The notes: a model not told the origin generated them from the sequence alone. A DNA stretch of 64,000 bases from Sphaerochaeta globosa str. Buddy (GCF_000190435.1 NC_015152.1:2672458-2736457); one strand, 5' to 3'. Shown: positions 8,455-18,030, numbered from the stretch's first letter. Program-made: numbers and translations.

Positions 8455-9237
8455 ATGTTTGACTCTGATTTTATCCAATCTATCTGTAGTCTTGAAGGAA
8501 AAAACGCCATTGTTACGGGGGGCAACCAAGGTATCGGTAGGGGCATCGCCTGTTCTCTTGCCAGGCTGGGAGCCCATGTTACCATTGTAGGAAGGAATCC
8601 TCGAACCCTTCAGGAGACGTTGAAGCTACTTCCTGGCGAGTATCATGAAGCATATACTCTTGATGTTTCAGACAGGAAAGAAGTAAACGCATTCTTCCAG
8701 ACTTACAAAGAACATCATGAATGTCTTGATATCTACATCAACAATGCAGCTTACTCGGTCCATGCCACCTTGGAGGAAACAAAACAGGAGGATATCGATG
8801 GGCTTCTGGATACCAACCTCAAAGGTGCTCTTTGTTGCCTGCAGCAGGCCGCAAGGATCATGAAGGCGCAGAGAAAGGGCTCGATTGTGGTTATCACCTC
8901 AGTCAACGGGTTGAACCCTCACCCCACCCAGGCGATGTACTCGGTCACCAAATTCGCCTTGGAAGGAGCAGTGAAAGCCCTCGCTTCCTCCCTCGGCCCT
9001 TACAACGTTCGGGTCAATAGCTGTGCACCTGGTGCCATCGACACCCCAATCAATGCGGAGGCTTTCAATACCCCCGGATTCAAGGAGGAATTCAACAAGA
9101 AGGTTGCTCTCAGACGAATCGGAACTATAGAAGAAATCGGGGAAGCAGTAGCTCTACTTGCAGGAGACGCCTTCCGATACATGACCGGAGCCACCGTCGT
9201 CATCGACGGAGGACTGATGCTCAAGCAGGTTCCCTGA
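8455..9237 (+). CDS. SDR-family oxidoreductase
   Basis: 260-residue classical short-chain dehydrogenase, probably acting on a keto-sugar acid. The Rossmann motif GGNQGIGRGIA sits near residue 20 and the structural motif is INNAAYS. The catalytic Ser is in ITSVNG and the active-site pair is in YSVTK. CAPGAIDTPI is the usual segment after the active site. Between TRAP genes and a mannonate dehydratase, a role like fructuronate reductase or another aldonate oxidoreductase is plausible but not shown. It overlaps the next gene by one base (TGATG). Confidence 0.88.
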   Translation: MFDSDFIQSICSLEGKNAIVTGGNQGIGRGIACSLARLGAHVTIVGRNPRTLQETLKLLPGEYHEAYTLDVSDRKEVNAFFQTYKEHHECLDIYINNAAYSVHATLEETKQEDIDGLLDTNLKGALCCLQQAARIMKAQRKGSIVVITSVNGLNPHPTQAMYSVTKFALEGAVKALASSLGPYNVRVNSCAPGAIDTPINAEAFNTPGFKEEFNKKVALRRIGTIEEIGEAVALLAGDAFRYMTGATVVIDGGLMLKQVP

Positions 9238-10082
9238 TGCTCGGTTCGATAATTAAGGAAGCACAACCCAAAGTTGGGGAGATCTATTTCTGGTGGATAG
9301 GACAGAGCGGCTTCGTCTTGAAGACCGACTCCCTTTGCATCGTAATTGATCCATATCTTTCAACCACCTTGGAAAAGGCGACTATGGAGCAGAGTTGGAA
9401 ACGTCACATTCGCATGATGGACATCCTGATCGAACCTATAGAGCTCTCCAAGGTTGATTACATACTCATCTCCCATGAACATCGAGACCACTATGACCAA
9501 GTGACGGTCAGCGGAATTCTCTCCTCCAATCCTGCATGTACCGTCATCGCTTCCAAAGCTCTCGCCCAAAGAATTAAGGCGGAACAAAACTGTAGGGTCA
9601 TCAGTCTCGATGATGGACAACATTGGGATGAGAATGGATTGACTATAGACTCCATCCGGGCAAAGCATAACAACTATGACCAGAAGGAGGAAACAGGGTT
9701 CCCCTACCTGAGTTACGCCATTCGGCTTTCCTCCCATACCCTATTCTTTGCAGGGGACACAATTCCCCATCCCCCCTTGGAAGCCTTTTTATCCAGTATC
9801 AAGCCAGAAATGGCATTCCTGCCGATCAATGGCTACACCCAGGAGCTTCTTGAGAAGGGGTTTGCCTCGAATCTTACATACTTGGAGGCCATCAACCTCG
9901 CACTCAAAACAAACGTTGAAATCGCCATTCCCTGCCATTACGATATGTTCACAATCAACACGGAGCAGGTTGGTCGGTTCGTCAACGAGGCGAACAAACA
10001 AGGCCTTTCGTATCTGATTCCCACCGTGAACGATACCTATATTCTGGAACAAGGAGGCACTATCAGATGGATATTGCACTGA
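9237..10082 (+). CDS. UlaG-like metallo-beta-lactamase-fold hydrolase
   Basis: 281 residues of the metallo-beta-lactamase fold, resembling the UlaG (L-ascorbate-6-phosphate lactonase) group. The metal-binding motif is ISHEHRDHYD (HxHxDH). Later ligands are in FFAGDT and IPCHYDMF. A lactonase that opens a sugar-acid lactone would fit this operon, but that is inference. It overlaps the SDR gene by 1 base and the mannonate dehydratase gene by 16 bases. Confidence 0.82.
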   Translation: MLGSIIKEAQPKVGEIYFWWIGQSGFVLKTDSLCIVIDPYLSTTLEKATMEQSWKRHIRMMDILIEPIELSKVDYILISHEHRDHYDQVTVSGILSSNPACTVIASKALAQRIKAEQNCRVISLDDGQHWDENGLTIDSIRAKHNNYDQKEETGFPYLSYAIRLSSHTLFFAGDTIPHPPLEAFLSSIKPEMAFLPINGYTQELLEKGFASNLTYLEAINLALKTNVEIAIPCHYDMFTINTEQVGRFVNEANKQGLSYLIPTVNDTYILEQGGTIRWILH

Positions 10083-11059
10083 ACTTTTTTGGGGACCACC
10101 ACGCACCGTTGAAAGCCATCGCCCAGCAACTGGGCATCAACAAGGCTGTCTGTACTGTCCCTTACAGCGCAAAGCAGAGTGCCTATATTGAAAGCTGGCA
10201 TACCTTAGCTTTGCGTTCCCAGATGCTTGAGATGAAACAATATGGCATGGAAATTGCCGTCTTGGAAGGAATCAAGTTCATCGATGCTGCCAAACTGGGA
10301 ACCAATGACGCCGATCAGGCCATCGACAACTTCTGTACTCTGCTCAAGAATATGCACCAACTTGGTATCAAGACAGTCTGTTACAACTGGATGCCGATTT
10401 TCGGCTGGTTTAGAACGAACCTTGAGGTTCCTGTCCGGGGTGGTGCACTTGCCACAGCCTTTTCTCTCGATGCTGTGAAGGATCTAGAGGAAACCTCTGC
10501 TGGAAAAGTGAAGGCAGAGGACCTTTGGAAAAACCTTGCATACTTTATGAGTCGCGTGGTTCCTGTTGCAGAAATGTATAAGATACAGCTTGCCCTTCAC
10601 CCGGATGATCCCCCGGTAGGAGAAATAGCCGGTGTAGAACGGATACTCACCAGTAGCGATGCCATGATGAAAGCCATTGACCTGGTTCCCAGCGAATACA
10701 ACGGCATCGCCTTTTGTCAGGGTACTTTCGCTACGATGGGTAGTAATGTACCTAAGGAAATTCGACGATTCGACAAGCGCATCCATTTCGCTCACTTCAG
10801 GGATGTCACAGGAAATGCCGAACAATTCGTAGAATGCTTTGCCGATGATGGGATTACTGATATGGAAGAGACCATCGAAAGCTACTACGACATCGGCTTC
10901 AAGGGAGTCATCCGACCTGACCACACCCCGACCTTCATCGGAGAAAACAACCAGATTCCTGGATACGGCATTTTGGGTAACCTCTTTACCATCGGCTACC
11001 TAAGAGGCCTTATGGAAGCTATAGAGAAACGTAAAATACGGGAGAATCAACGCCTATGA
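10067..11059 (+). CDS. uxuA: Mannonate dehydratase
   Basis: 330 residues of the UxuA family, which converts D-mannonate to 2-dehydro-3-deoxy-D-gluconate in hexuronate breakdown. Family segments are VRGGALATAFSLD, HPDDPPVGEIAGV, CQGTFATMGSNV, HFAHFRDVTGN and IRPDHTPTF; the His/Asp/Cys residues in these blocks are the metal and catalytic ligands. It is slightly shorter than the common 350-390 residues. This is the gene that best defines the pathway. Its start lies within the preceding hydrolase gene and its stop overlaps the AraC gene by 4 bases. Confidence 0.88.
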   Translation: MDIALNFFGDHHAPLKAIAQQLGINKAVCTVPYSAKQSAYIESWHTLALRSQMLEMKQYGMEIAVLEGIKFIDAAKLGTNDADQAIDNFCTLLKNMHQLGIKTVCYNWMPIFGWFRTNLEVPVRGGALATAFSLDAVKDLEETSAGKVKAEDLWKNLAYFMSRVVPVAEMYKIQLALHPDDPPVGEIAGVERILTSSDAMMKAIDLVPSEYNGIAFCQGTFATMGSNVPKEIRRFDKRIHFAHFRDVTGNAEQFVECFADDGITDMEETIESYYDIGFKGVIRPDHTPTFIGENNQIPGYGILGNLFTIGYLRGLMEAIEKRKIRENQRL

Positions 11060-11853
11060 TCTCTGTACAGAATACCTACGATTTTTCCATCGACGAAATT
11101 CTCAGTGCCGTCTTCATTGAGACCCAACGTGACTGGAAGTTGAGCAATCTCTGTTTCATGGACCGTTGGATCCTCTGCTATTCGGTCGACGGAGAGGTCA
11201 CCTATACCATTGACAATCAGTACAAGATGATCAAGAAGGGAGATATTCTTTTCATCCCTCCTGGAAAATCACGTTCCGCTACTACCAGCTCCTTCAGTCC
11301 TTGGAAATTCATCGTTATCAAGTTCCGTCTCTCCCATGTAAATGATGAGACCAAGGCAATTCTTGACTCTATCCCAAACATCCTCCAACTACCCAACCAT
11401 CCGGTCATCCAAGGGTTTAAGGAAATGGAACTGGCATGGAGGACAAAAAAACCGGGTTATATCCTGAAATGCAAAGGGTTGCTCTATTCCATCATGTACC
11501 AGCTTTTTAGCAAGATGGCCGGGAATATGGAACATTCAAAGTACTCCAAAGTGCTATCCAATGTGCTATCGGTCATCGGAAGTAATGTACAAGAGAACTA
11601 TTCGGTCCAAGAACTTGCTGAAATGGTCGATCTCTCATCCTCTTACTTCAGGACAATCTTCAAACAGTTCACCGGGTTCTCACCGGTCCAATACCAGAAC
11701 TATATCAAAATGCACCATGCCTACGATCTGCTTACCTGCGAGCACTATACTATCAGCGAAGTAGCCGACCGGGTAGGTATCAATGATGAGTTTTATTTCA
11801 GCCGGCTCTTCAAACAGGTCATAGGTACACCTCCATCACAGGTGAAACGATGA
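11056..11853 (+). CDS. AraC-family transcriptional regulator
   Basis: 265 residues: an N-terminal cupin-like sensing domain (GEVTYTIDNQYKMIKKGDIL, FIPPGKSRSA) and a C-terminal AraC DNA-binding domain with two HTH units (VQELAEMVDLSSSYFRTIF, then ISEVADRVGINDEFYFSRLF). It is embedded in the operon with 4-base overlaps on both sides, so it probably senses the imported sugar acid and activates its own operon. The short inverted repeat at 3126-3147 is one candidate site. Confidence 0.9.
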   Translation: MISVQNTYDFSIDEILSAVFIETQRDWKLSNLCFMDRWILCYSVDGEVTYTIDNQYKMIKKGDILFIPPGKSRSATTSSFSPWKFIVIKFRLSHVNDETKAILDSIPNILQLPNHPVIQGFKEMELAWRTKKPGYILKCKGLLYSIMYQLFSKMAGNMEHSKYSKVLSNVLSVIGSNVQENYSVQELAEMVDLSSSYFRTIFKQFTGFSPVQYQNYIKMHHAYDLLTCEHYTISEVADRVGINDEFYFSRLFKQVIGTPPSQVKR

Positions 11854-13097
11854 ATACGGATGATTTCAGTACCCTCACCAATCTATCAGCACGTGCTCAG
11901 CATGTCCTAGGGACCAATATTCTCCCCTTCTGGAAAGAAGCTCTCTTTGATGAGCAGAATCAGAGTTTTTACTCATATATTGACCAGAATCGGATACCCG
12001 ACAAAACACGCCCGTTGAACGCCATACTATTGACCCGGATGCTCTGGGCTTACAGTGCCGTCTACGAACAGTCCGGGGACACTGCCTGTCTTAAACTTGC
12101 TGATGCTGCCTACAAAACCCTGCTCAACTCTTTCAGGGATCCTCTCTACGGGGGTATCTTCTACCAAATACAGGCTGACTCCACACCTTTGGTTCTACAA
12201 AAACGGATCTTTGCTCAAGCCTTCTACATCATCGCCCTGGCACGGTATTCAAAGGCTACCGGGAGCAATGAAGCGCTCTTGGAAGCAAGTAACACCCACC
12301 AACTTCTTCTTCAACATGCCCAGATAGTGAGAGGAGGTTTCACCGACACCCTCACTCGCGACTGGCGTGACGAGGTGGATGAACACTTCTGGTGGATGAA
12401 CAACCAAGGAGCGCCTTTCATCTTTAACAGCCAACTGCACATGCTTGAGGCAGCAATTGAACTTCAAGAAGCAGCCCCAAGCGAAAAAAAATCAAATCAG
12501 ATTAAGGACCAAATAACCTTCATTCTCCAATGGTTCCTCGATTGCACGAACAATCATCTATTTATCTCAATCTCAGATCAGGCTAAGCCAATGGATGAAA
12601 CGATAAACTTCTCCAACGAACTGGAGACAGCATACCTTCTCAGACGAGCTGCAAGGCTTTGTGGAGACGAAAAGAGAGTCGACCAACTTTGTACTACATT
12701 GGTGAGAAATGTCATGCATATTGCTTTGGATGAGACGCATGGGGGCCTTTTTTTCTCATCTCATGTTCAGCATGGACTAAATCGTTGCAAGGTTTGGTAT
12801 GTCCATGCAGAGGCAATGGTCGCTCTGTTGGATGCCTATGAGGCCACCAACGAAAACTGTTTCCTAAACTGGGCAACTGAAATATGGAAGTTTATCGAAC
12901 AACATCTGGTCGACTGGGATGGAGGAGAATGGTTTTCTTCGGCAAAAAATCCCTACACAGATGAGGTGAGCATTCAACAACAGAGGGCAAGGGACAGCAG
13001 GACCGGCAAGGAGAAAGCCAGCGCCTACAAATGTCCCTACCATACCGTACGGGCCTGCCTTGAGATTAATCGACGAGTGAAGCAGCTTACTTCTTGA
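11850..13097 (+). CDS. AGE-family epimerase/isomerase
   Basis: 415 residues of the N-acylglucosamine 2-epimerase superfamily ((alpha/alpha)6 barrel; includes cellobiose 2-epimerase and mannose isomerases). Visible features are RMLWAYSAVYEQSGD, GIFYQI, a His-bearing VDEHFWWMNNQGA region, and WYVHAEAMVALLDAYE near the C-terminus. It could interconvert or epimerise the sugar released before uronate processing. Its start overlaps the AraC stop by 4 bases. Confidence 0.8.
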   Translation: MNTDDFSTLTNLSARAQHVLGTNILPFWKEALFDEQNQSFYSYIDQNRIPDKTRPLNAILLTRMLWAYSAVYEQSGDTACLKLADAAYKTLLNSFRDPLYGGIFYQIQADSTPLVLQKRIFAQAFYIIALARYSKATGSNEALLEASNTHQLLLQHAQIVRGGFTDTLTRDWRDEVDEHFWWMNNQGAPFIFNSQLHMLEAAIELQEAAPSEKKSNQIKDQITFILQWFLDCTNNHLFISISDQAKPMDETINFSNELETAYLLRRAARLCGDEKRVDQLCTTLVRNVMHIALDETHGGLFFSSHVQHGLNRCKVWYVHAEAMVALLDAYEATNENCFLNWATEIWKFIEQHLVDWDGGEWFSSAKNPYTDEVSIQQQRARDSRTGKEKASAYKCPYHTVRACLEINRRVKQLTS

Positions 13098-13200
13098 CCA
13101 GAATTACTGGAATCAGCAAAAACTGAGCTTTCAGTGACTTGCCTGAACGAACCTACTAGACTTCCTTCCTCAATGGCAAACAAAGCGGAGACATTACAGA

Positions 13201-13998
13201 ATGCATCTACAAACACAATACCTCCCACCAGCTTCTAAGCATCCAGTTCAACCTTCGAAATTGTCGTATCTATGCCAATCTCACCAAAGGGCGTGGCTTA
13301 ATCCATTGACGGAGAAAAAGCTCAGCAATATCCTGCCCGGCATAGCAGCAAACACTTTTTCAATTCTCGCAGACTCGATATCGACCTTCGCTGGTTACGT
13401 GCCTGAGGAGAATGAACTTTTCTATCCAAAAGATGGCGTAGATGTCGTAGATGTCTCTCAAACCTGGTGGCATATCCTTTCAAAGAGAACAGGCTTAAGT
13501 CTTTTGGTCAATGAGTCCTATTCGGGCAGCAGAGTCAGCCGGACGGGAAACAGACCGATTACCTCTTCCTTTCTGGACGAGAAGAGACAAAGCCCACTAT
13601 GCGGCGATATAATCATCATTTTTGGGGGAACCAATGACTGGGGAGCGAAGGAACAACCCGCTACCAAAGAAATCTTTACCGAAGCATACCGGAACTTGGT
13701 AGAGATGATGCTAAAGCGACACACAAAAAGCAAGCTCTATTTCTGCACACCGCTGCAAAGGACCGACCACGCACTAACAGAACAGAACATCCATGGGTGG
13801 ACCCAACTTGACCTTGCCGACAGCATTCGATCTATCGTTGCAGACTATCCGAAAGCTCACCTGATCGACCTTGCCCTGCATCCAATCACCGAAGGAGATG
13901 GGATGCTTACCGACGGTCTCCATCCAACCCGCATGGGCATGGAAGTGCTCGCTTCCCTGATGCAGGCAGGCTTGAACCTTGTAATGGATTATCAGTAA
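13201..13998 (+). CDS. SGNH/GDSL-family hydrolase
   Basis: 265 residues with the four SGNH blocks: ILADSIS (catalytic Ser, with Ala in place of the usual Gly), SYSGSRVS (Gly), FGGTNDWG (Asn) and DGLHPTRMG (Asp and His). Probably a carbohydrate esterase removing acyl groups from an oligosaccharide. The domain seems to begin near residue 50, so the first 45 residues may be non-coding and the true start could be later; ATG 13201 has only a distant GGAG. There are 103 bases between it and the epimerase gene. It is the last gene of the co-directional run. Confidence 0.72.
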   Translation: MHLQTQYLPPASKHPVQPSKLSYLCQSHQRAWLNPLTEKKLSNILPGIAANTFSILADSISTFAGYVPEENELFYPKDGVDVVDVSQTWWHILSKRTGLSLLVNESYSGSRVSRTGNRPITSSFLDEKRQSPLCGDIIIIFGGTNDWGAKEQPATKEIFTEAYRNLVEMMLKRHTKSKLYFCTPLQRTDHALTEQNIHGWTQLDLADSIRSIVADYPKAHLIDLALHPITEGDGMLTDGLHPTRMGMEVLASLMQAGLNLVMDYQ

Positions 13999-14070
13999 CA
14001 GCTGATGAATTCGACAGGCAGCTCCGCCATGTACCGTCCAGGTACCGCATGATTCTTCTACGTACGGCAT

Positions 14071-14104
14071 TAATCTCCCATTGAGTGTATTGTATGGGAG
14101 ATTA
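14071..14104. terminator. Inverted repeat at the 3' end of the Fic gene
   Basis: Perfect 10-bp arms TAATCTCCCA (14071-14080) and TGGGAGATTA (14095-14104) with a 14-base loop, touching the fic stop codon. It may terminate transcription from both sides. The arms are nearly identical to the inner arms of the repeat upstream of the same gene, so it may instead be a second binding site. Confidence 0.55.
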
Positions 14105-15157
14105 CTATTGATTATGATTCCGTATATATGTGGTGCTTCTGCCGCCGCCTAGGCGGAAAATGATACCTTCCTCCTTGAGGCGTTTAAGTGCAGCCTCAAC
14201 GGATGAACTACCGAGGCTGGGACAAAGCTCGAGAATCTGCGTCTTGGTGAATACTCCCAAGGTATCACCAACTGCTTTTCTTACAATCTCATACGGGGTA
14301 CTCTTGAAGTCGACCGAACCAAGCCTGGTTTCAAAATCACGATAACAATTCAAGACAATCCCCAGAAAGTACTTGATGAAGGGAACGTAATCATTTTTCC
14401 TGTCACGCCAGCTGTTGGAGGCTTTCTCCAATACATCGTAGTACGTATCCTTTGACTTCTCAATCTTCTGCTCCATGCTGATGTACTTGCCGACAATGAA
14501 ACCGCTTTGGTACAACAGCAATGTAGTAAGGAGCCGGCTCAGTCGGCCGTTGCCATCATTGAACGAGTGAATGCAGAGAAAATCGCAAATGAAGATTGGA
14601 ATCAGGATCAGCGGATCAATCACTTGATTCTCACGAGCCTGCTGATAGCTGCTACAGATTGCATCCACTGCCATCGGTGTCTCAAAAGGCTCAAGCGGCG
14701 TGAAGCGGGTAAAGGAGCTGCCATCGGTATGAGTCTCAGTGGTGTAATTTTGGGAATTCTTGAACTTCCCACCGAAAGTCTTGTCAGTGTATGCAAGTAG
14801 GTCCCTGTGCAATTGCAGAATTATATCGCTCTTGAGCGGGATATGCTCGTAGCTTTCGTGAATCGTATTCAGGACATCGCGGTAGCCTACGATTTCCTGT
14901 TCGTCGCGGTTTTTAGGGGTAGTCCTTTCCTGGACCAAATCCCGCATCCGTGCACTTGAGGTCCCAATGCCTTCAATCCTGTTCGAACTGTCGGTGCTCT
15001 GGATCTTTGCCACCTCGATCAAACGTTCCAGTTCGACCGGTTTCTGCCTGAGATACAGCTCCTGTTTTCCCTTATGCTCGCGAATCTGAGCAACAAACGA
15101 GAGGACCTCACTGTCCCAAGAGCTTTCTTTCAATTTGATATAATCGAATTGGTGCAT
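14105..15157 (-). CDS. Fic-domain protein with C-terminal winged helix
   Basis: 350 residues. An N-terminal Fic_N-like region (residues 1-110) is followed by the Fic domain. The catalytic loop is HSFNDGNGRLSR, matching HxFxDGNGR with Ser for the common Pro, so AMP- or other nucleotide-transferase activity is expected to be intact. The last 65 residues look like a winged-helix DNA-binding domain (FTKTQILELCPSLGSSSVEAALKRLKEEG). Fic proteins of this layout may regulate their own expression. The gene is framed by closely related inverted repeats on both sides. An inhibitory helix of the (S/T)xxxE(G/N) type is plausible around SNRIEG in the N-terminal part. Confidence 0.87.
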   Translation of the reverse strand: MHQFDYIKLKESSWDSEVLSFVAQIREHKGKQELYLRQKPVELERLIEVAKIQSTDSSNRIEGIGTSSARMRDLVQERTTPKNRDEQEIVGYRDVLNTIHESYEHIPLKSDIILQLHRDLLAYTDKTFGGKFKNSQNYTTETHTDGSSFTRFTPLEPFETPMAVDAICSSYQQARENQVIDPLILIPIFICDFLCIHSFNDGNGRLSRLLTTLLLYQSGFIVGKYISMEQKIEKSKDTYYDVLEKASNSWRDRKNDYVPFIKYFLGIVLNCYRDFETRLGSVDFKSTPYEIVRKAVGDTLGVFTKTQILELCPSLGSSSVEAALKRLKEEGIIFRLGGGRSTTYIRNHNQ

Positions 15158-15159
15158 CT

Positions 15160-15230
15160 TTCTCCCACGTGTTTCCTTTATCTCCCATAGAATACTCTAT
15201 TTTGGGAGATAATCAATCCCTGTGGGAGAA
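15160..15230. promoter_or_regulatory. Nested symmetrical inverted repeats upstream of fic
   Basis: Two concentric inverted repeats share one centre near 15195. The outer arms are TTCTCCCAC (15160-15168) and GTGGGAGAA (15222-15230). The inner arms are TTATCTCCCA (15178-15187) and TGGGAGATAA (15203-15212). All arms carry the core CTCCCA/TGGGAG. The block lies just upstream of the fic ATG at 15157, in the promoter position, so a regulator (perhaps Fic's own winged helix) binding four half-sites is the simplest reading. Confidence 0.65.
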
Positions 15231-15261
15231 AACAACTCACTACATCCGCTTGGAGACAGAA

Positions 15262-15289
15262 AGCCCGTCCTTTTTTGTCTGGGCGGGCT
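15262..15289 (-). terminator. Terminator after lpdA
   Basis: A fully paired 9-bp GC-rich stem (agcccgtcc/gggcgggct) with a 10-base loop, 10 bases past the lpdA stop on the minus strand, followed by TTTCTGT. It separates the pyruvate dehydrogenase operon from fic. Confidence 0.7.
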
Positions 15290-15298
15290 CTCTACTAT

Positions 15299-16705
15299 TC
15301 ACCTATTTAGCGTATCGGTTGCTGTGCCTTCTGCAAGTTCTGCAGCAAGTGCAAACGTCTCGCTGAGGGTTGGGTGCGGATGGATGCTTAGCGAAATATC
15401 CTGGGCGACAGCGCCCATCTCAAGGGCAAGCACAGCCTCAGAGATAAGCTCGCCTGCATTCCTCCCACAAATTCCCGCTCCCAACAAGCGTCCTGTCTTT
15501 TCGTCGTAGAGGGCCTTGCTGACCCCCTCGGAGGCGACAGCGCTCAATGCCCTCCCATTTGCCGTCCACGGGAACGAACCTTTCTTGAAGGCTATCCCCT
15601 TCTCCTTAGCCTCCATTTCGGTCAAACCAATCCATGCGACCTCGGGGTTTGTATAGGCGACAGAGGGGATCCCCATGGGAGTGAAAGCAGAAGCGTGTCC
15701 CGATGCCACCTCGGCTGCCACCTTGCCCTGGTGACTGCTCTTATGGGCGAGCATGGGGTCTCCCACAACATCTCCAATGGCAAACACATGAGCGACATTG
15801 GTCCTCAGCTTCTTGTCCACCTCGATCCAGCCGCGCTTGGTCGTCTTAATCGACGTATTCTCTAGTGTAATGCCATCGGAATTGGCCTTCCTTCCCACTG
15901 CTACAAGCACAGCATCAGCTTCGATTGTGCTAGGAGCCTTCTCCCCCTTTAAATAGAGCACAAGGCCATCCTTTCTCGCTTCCACCTTCTCGACTTTCGT
16001 GGAGGTATAGATGGCTGCATACTGCTTCTTGAGCTTTCTCACCAATGGCTGCTTGAGATCGGTGTCAGCAGGAGGGATGAGGGAATCCATCATCTCAATA
16101 ATGGTAATCTCCGAGCCCAGGGCGTGGTACATGGTAGCCACTTCCAGCCCTATGATCCCTCCCCCTATGATCGCAAGCCGCTTGGGAATGTGCGTGAGCT
16201 CCAAGGCTTTTGTAGAGTCCCAGATACGCTGGTCCTCGTAAGGAATGCCCGGTATCTGCACCGAACGGGAGCCGACGGCGATAATCAAGTCTTCAAAGGT
16301 AAGCTTCAGCTCTTCCTTATCGGTAACCACCTTCAGCTCGGTATCACTGAGAAACGTACCGACTCCCACCAAGCGTTCGACCTTTCTTGCCTTGCATAAC
16401 TGGTCCAGCCCCGAGGTAAGGGTATGTACGACCGAATCCCTATGGGCTCTGATCTTCTCCAGGTCAAACGTAGGCTTACCGAAAGACACTCCAAGCGGAG
16501 CAAGCTTTTGGGCATCCTCTATCACCTCGGCAAGGTGGAGCAACGTCTTGGAAGGGATGCAGCCTACATTCAGGCATACCCCTCCCAAAACAGAGCTCTT
16601 TTCGATGAGCGTTACCTTCCGACCTAAATCAGCAGCCCTAAAAGCTGCACTATACCCACCGGGTCCTCCTCCGAGGACCACGAGGTCTGTTTTCTTTTCT
16701 TGCAT
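15299..16705 (-). CDS. lpdA: Dihydrolipoyl dehydrogenase (E3)
   Basis: 468 residues. A flavoprotein that reoxidises dihydrolipoamide with NAD in the pyruvate dehydrogenase complex. FAD-binding GGGPGGYSAA is at residue 13, the redox-active disulfide is in GGVCLNVGCIPSK, the NAD-binding motif is IIGGGIIGLEVA, the second FAD segment is VFAIGDVVGD, and the C-terminal catalytic HPHPTLSE is present. There is no N-terminal lipoyl domain. It is the last gene of aceE-aceF-lpdA, 14 bases after aceF, with an aggaggtg ribosome-binding site. Confidence 0.96.
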   Translation of the reverse strand: MQEKKTDLVVLGGGPGGYSAAFRAADLGRKVTLIEKSSVLGGVCLNVGCIPSKTLLHLAEVIEDAQKLAPLGVSFGKPTFDLEKIRAHRDSVVHTLTSGLDQLCKARKVERLVGVGTFLSDTELKVVTDKEELKLTFEDLIIAVGSRSVQIPGIPYEDQRIWDSTKALELTHIPKRLAIIGGGIIGLEVATMYHALGSEITIIEMMDSLIPPADTDLKQPLVRKLKKQYAAIYTSTKVEKVEARKDGLVLYLKGEKAPSTIEADAVLVAVGRKANSDGITLENTSIKTTKRGWIEVDKKLRTNVAHVFAIGDVVGDPMLAHKSSHQGKVAAEVASGHASAFTPMGIPSVAYTNPEVAWIGLTEMEAKEKGIAFKKGSFPWTANGRALSAVASEGVSKALYDEKTGRLLGAGICGRNAGELISEAVLALEMGAVAQDISLSIHPHPTLSETFALAAELAEGTATDTLNR

Positions 16706-16719
16706 CTGTACACACCTCC

Positions 16720-18030
16720 TTAGAGTAGTACACGTCGCAAATCGCCCAAGAGGGAGGCGAGATACGTGGTAAAGCGAACTGCTGCAGCACCATCGATGAC
16801 TCTATGGTCGTAGGCTACAGAGAAAGGCAGAACGTCACGGGGAGCAAATTCCTTGCCATTCCATACCGGCTTCTTGGTAAGCCGTGAGACACCAAGGATG
16901 GCAACCTGCGGTGGGTTGATCAAGGGCGTGAATGCCGTACCACCGATTCCTCCGAGGCTTGAAATGCTGAACGATCCTCCGCTAAGGTCCTCCGGCTTCA
17001 GTTTTCTGTCTCGGGCACGCTGGCTTATGGATGTAATCTCTCTTGCAATCTCTGTCACACTCTTCGTATCGGCATCCTTGAGAACCGGTACGATCAGGCC
17101 CTCGGGGGTGTCCACAGCAACCCCGATATGGTAGTAGTGCTTGAGAATCAACTCACCGCTGTCCTCATCAAAGGAAGCGTTCATCTCAGGGAACTTCTTC
17201 AATGCTGCGACAACAGCCTTGATAATGAAGGGAAGGATGCTGATATTCACAGGCTCGTCACTTCGCTTCATCTCTTCCTTGATCGCCTTTCGCAAAACCT
17301 CAAGATCGGTGACATCAGCCTCATCAAATTGGGTGACATGAGGAATGATCTGCCAACTCTTCTGCAGATGCGGTCCGGAGATTTTCTGAATACGGGAAAG
17401 TCTCTTTCGTTCGGTCTTCCCGTACTTTGAAAAGTCCTCCAGCTCGATTTTGCCGAAGGAAGCAGTAGACTCTTTGCTACCACTGAGAGCCTTCTTGACC
17501 AAAGCCTGCACATCTTCATGCAAGATCCTTCCGTTGGGCCCGCTACCCTTCACCAGAGCAAGATCGACTCCGAGCTCCCGTGCATACTTGCGTAGTGAAG
17601 GGGTAGCATGAAAGACAGCACCCGGTGCCTGTTCATTGATAAGCTCACTGGCAGGTTCTTTCTCTTCGGCCACTTCTGTCGGCTGCTCAATTTCAGCAAC
17701 CACTTCCGGCTTTATTTCTTCCTTAGGTGCAGCAGGTTGTTGTTTCTCGGGCTCTTTTGCAGAGCTTTGCTTTGCTTCTTCAACTTCTTCTGATGCAACC
17801 TCAATCTCCGCCACCAGAGAGCCCTTGGAGACAGTATCGCCCTCCTTGATCAGAACCTTTGTGACGGTCCCTGCAAAGGGGGAAGGAATATCGATGACAG
17901 CCTTCTCACTTTCAAGAGCTACCACGGAGCCTTCAACTGCAATGATATCACCGACTTTGATGTACACATCAATGATCGGCACATCTTCGAAATCCCCGAT
18001 ATCCGGGATGAGTATTTGCTTTATTGCCAT
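16720..18030 (-). CDS. aceF: Dihydrolipoamide acetyltransferase (E2)
   Basis: 436 residues. Core of the pyruvate dehydrogenase complex, transferring acetyl from lipoate to CoA. There is a single lipoyl domain (residues 1-78, lipoylated Lys in [13 protein letters not shown]) and a long Glu/Pro/Ala-rich linker (about 80-125). A peripheral-subunit-binding domain follows ([27 protein letters not shown]), and then the catalytic domain ending with [11 protein letters not shown] (HxxxDG). E. coli-type E2 often has three lipoyl domains; one is a common variant. It follows aceE by 13 bases. Confidence 0.95.
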   Translation of the reverse strand: MAIKQILIPDIGDFEDVPIIDVYIKVGDIIAVEGSVVALESEKAVIDIPSPFAGTVTKVLIKEGDTVSKGSLVAEIEVASEEVEEAKQSSAKEPEKQQPAAPKEEIKPEVVAEIEQPTEVAEEKEPASELINEQAPGAVFHATPSLRKYARELGVDLALVKGSGPNGRILHEDVQALVKKALSGSKESTASFGKIELEDFSKYGKTERKRLSRIQKISGPHLQKSWQIIPHVTQFDEADVTDLEVLRKAIKEEMKRSDEPVNISILPFIIKAVVAALKKFPEMNASFDEDSGELILKHYYHIGVAVDTPEGLIVPVLKDADTKSVTEIAREITSISQRARDRKLKPEDLSGGSFSISSLGGIGGTAFTPLINPPQVAILGVSRLTKKPVWNGKEFAPRDVLPFSVAYDHRVIDGAAAVRFTTYLASLLGDLRRVLL

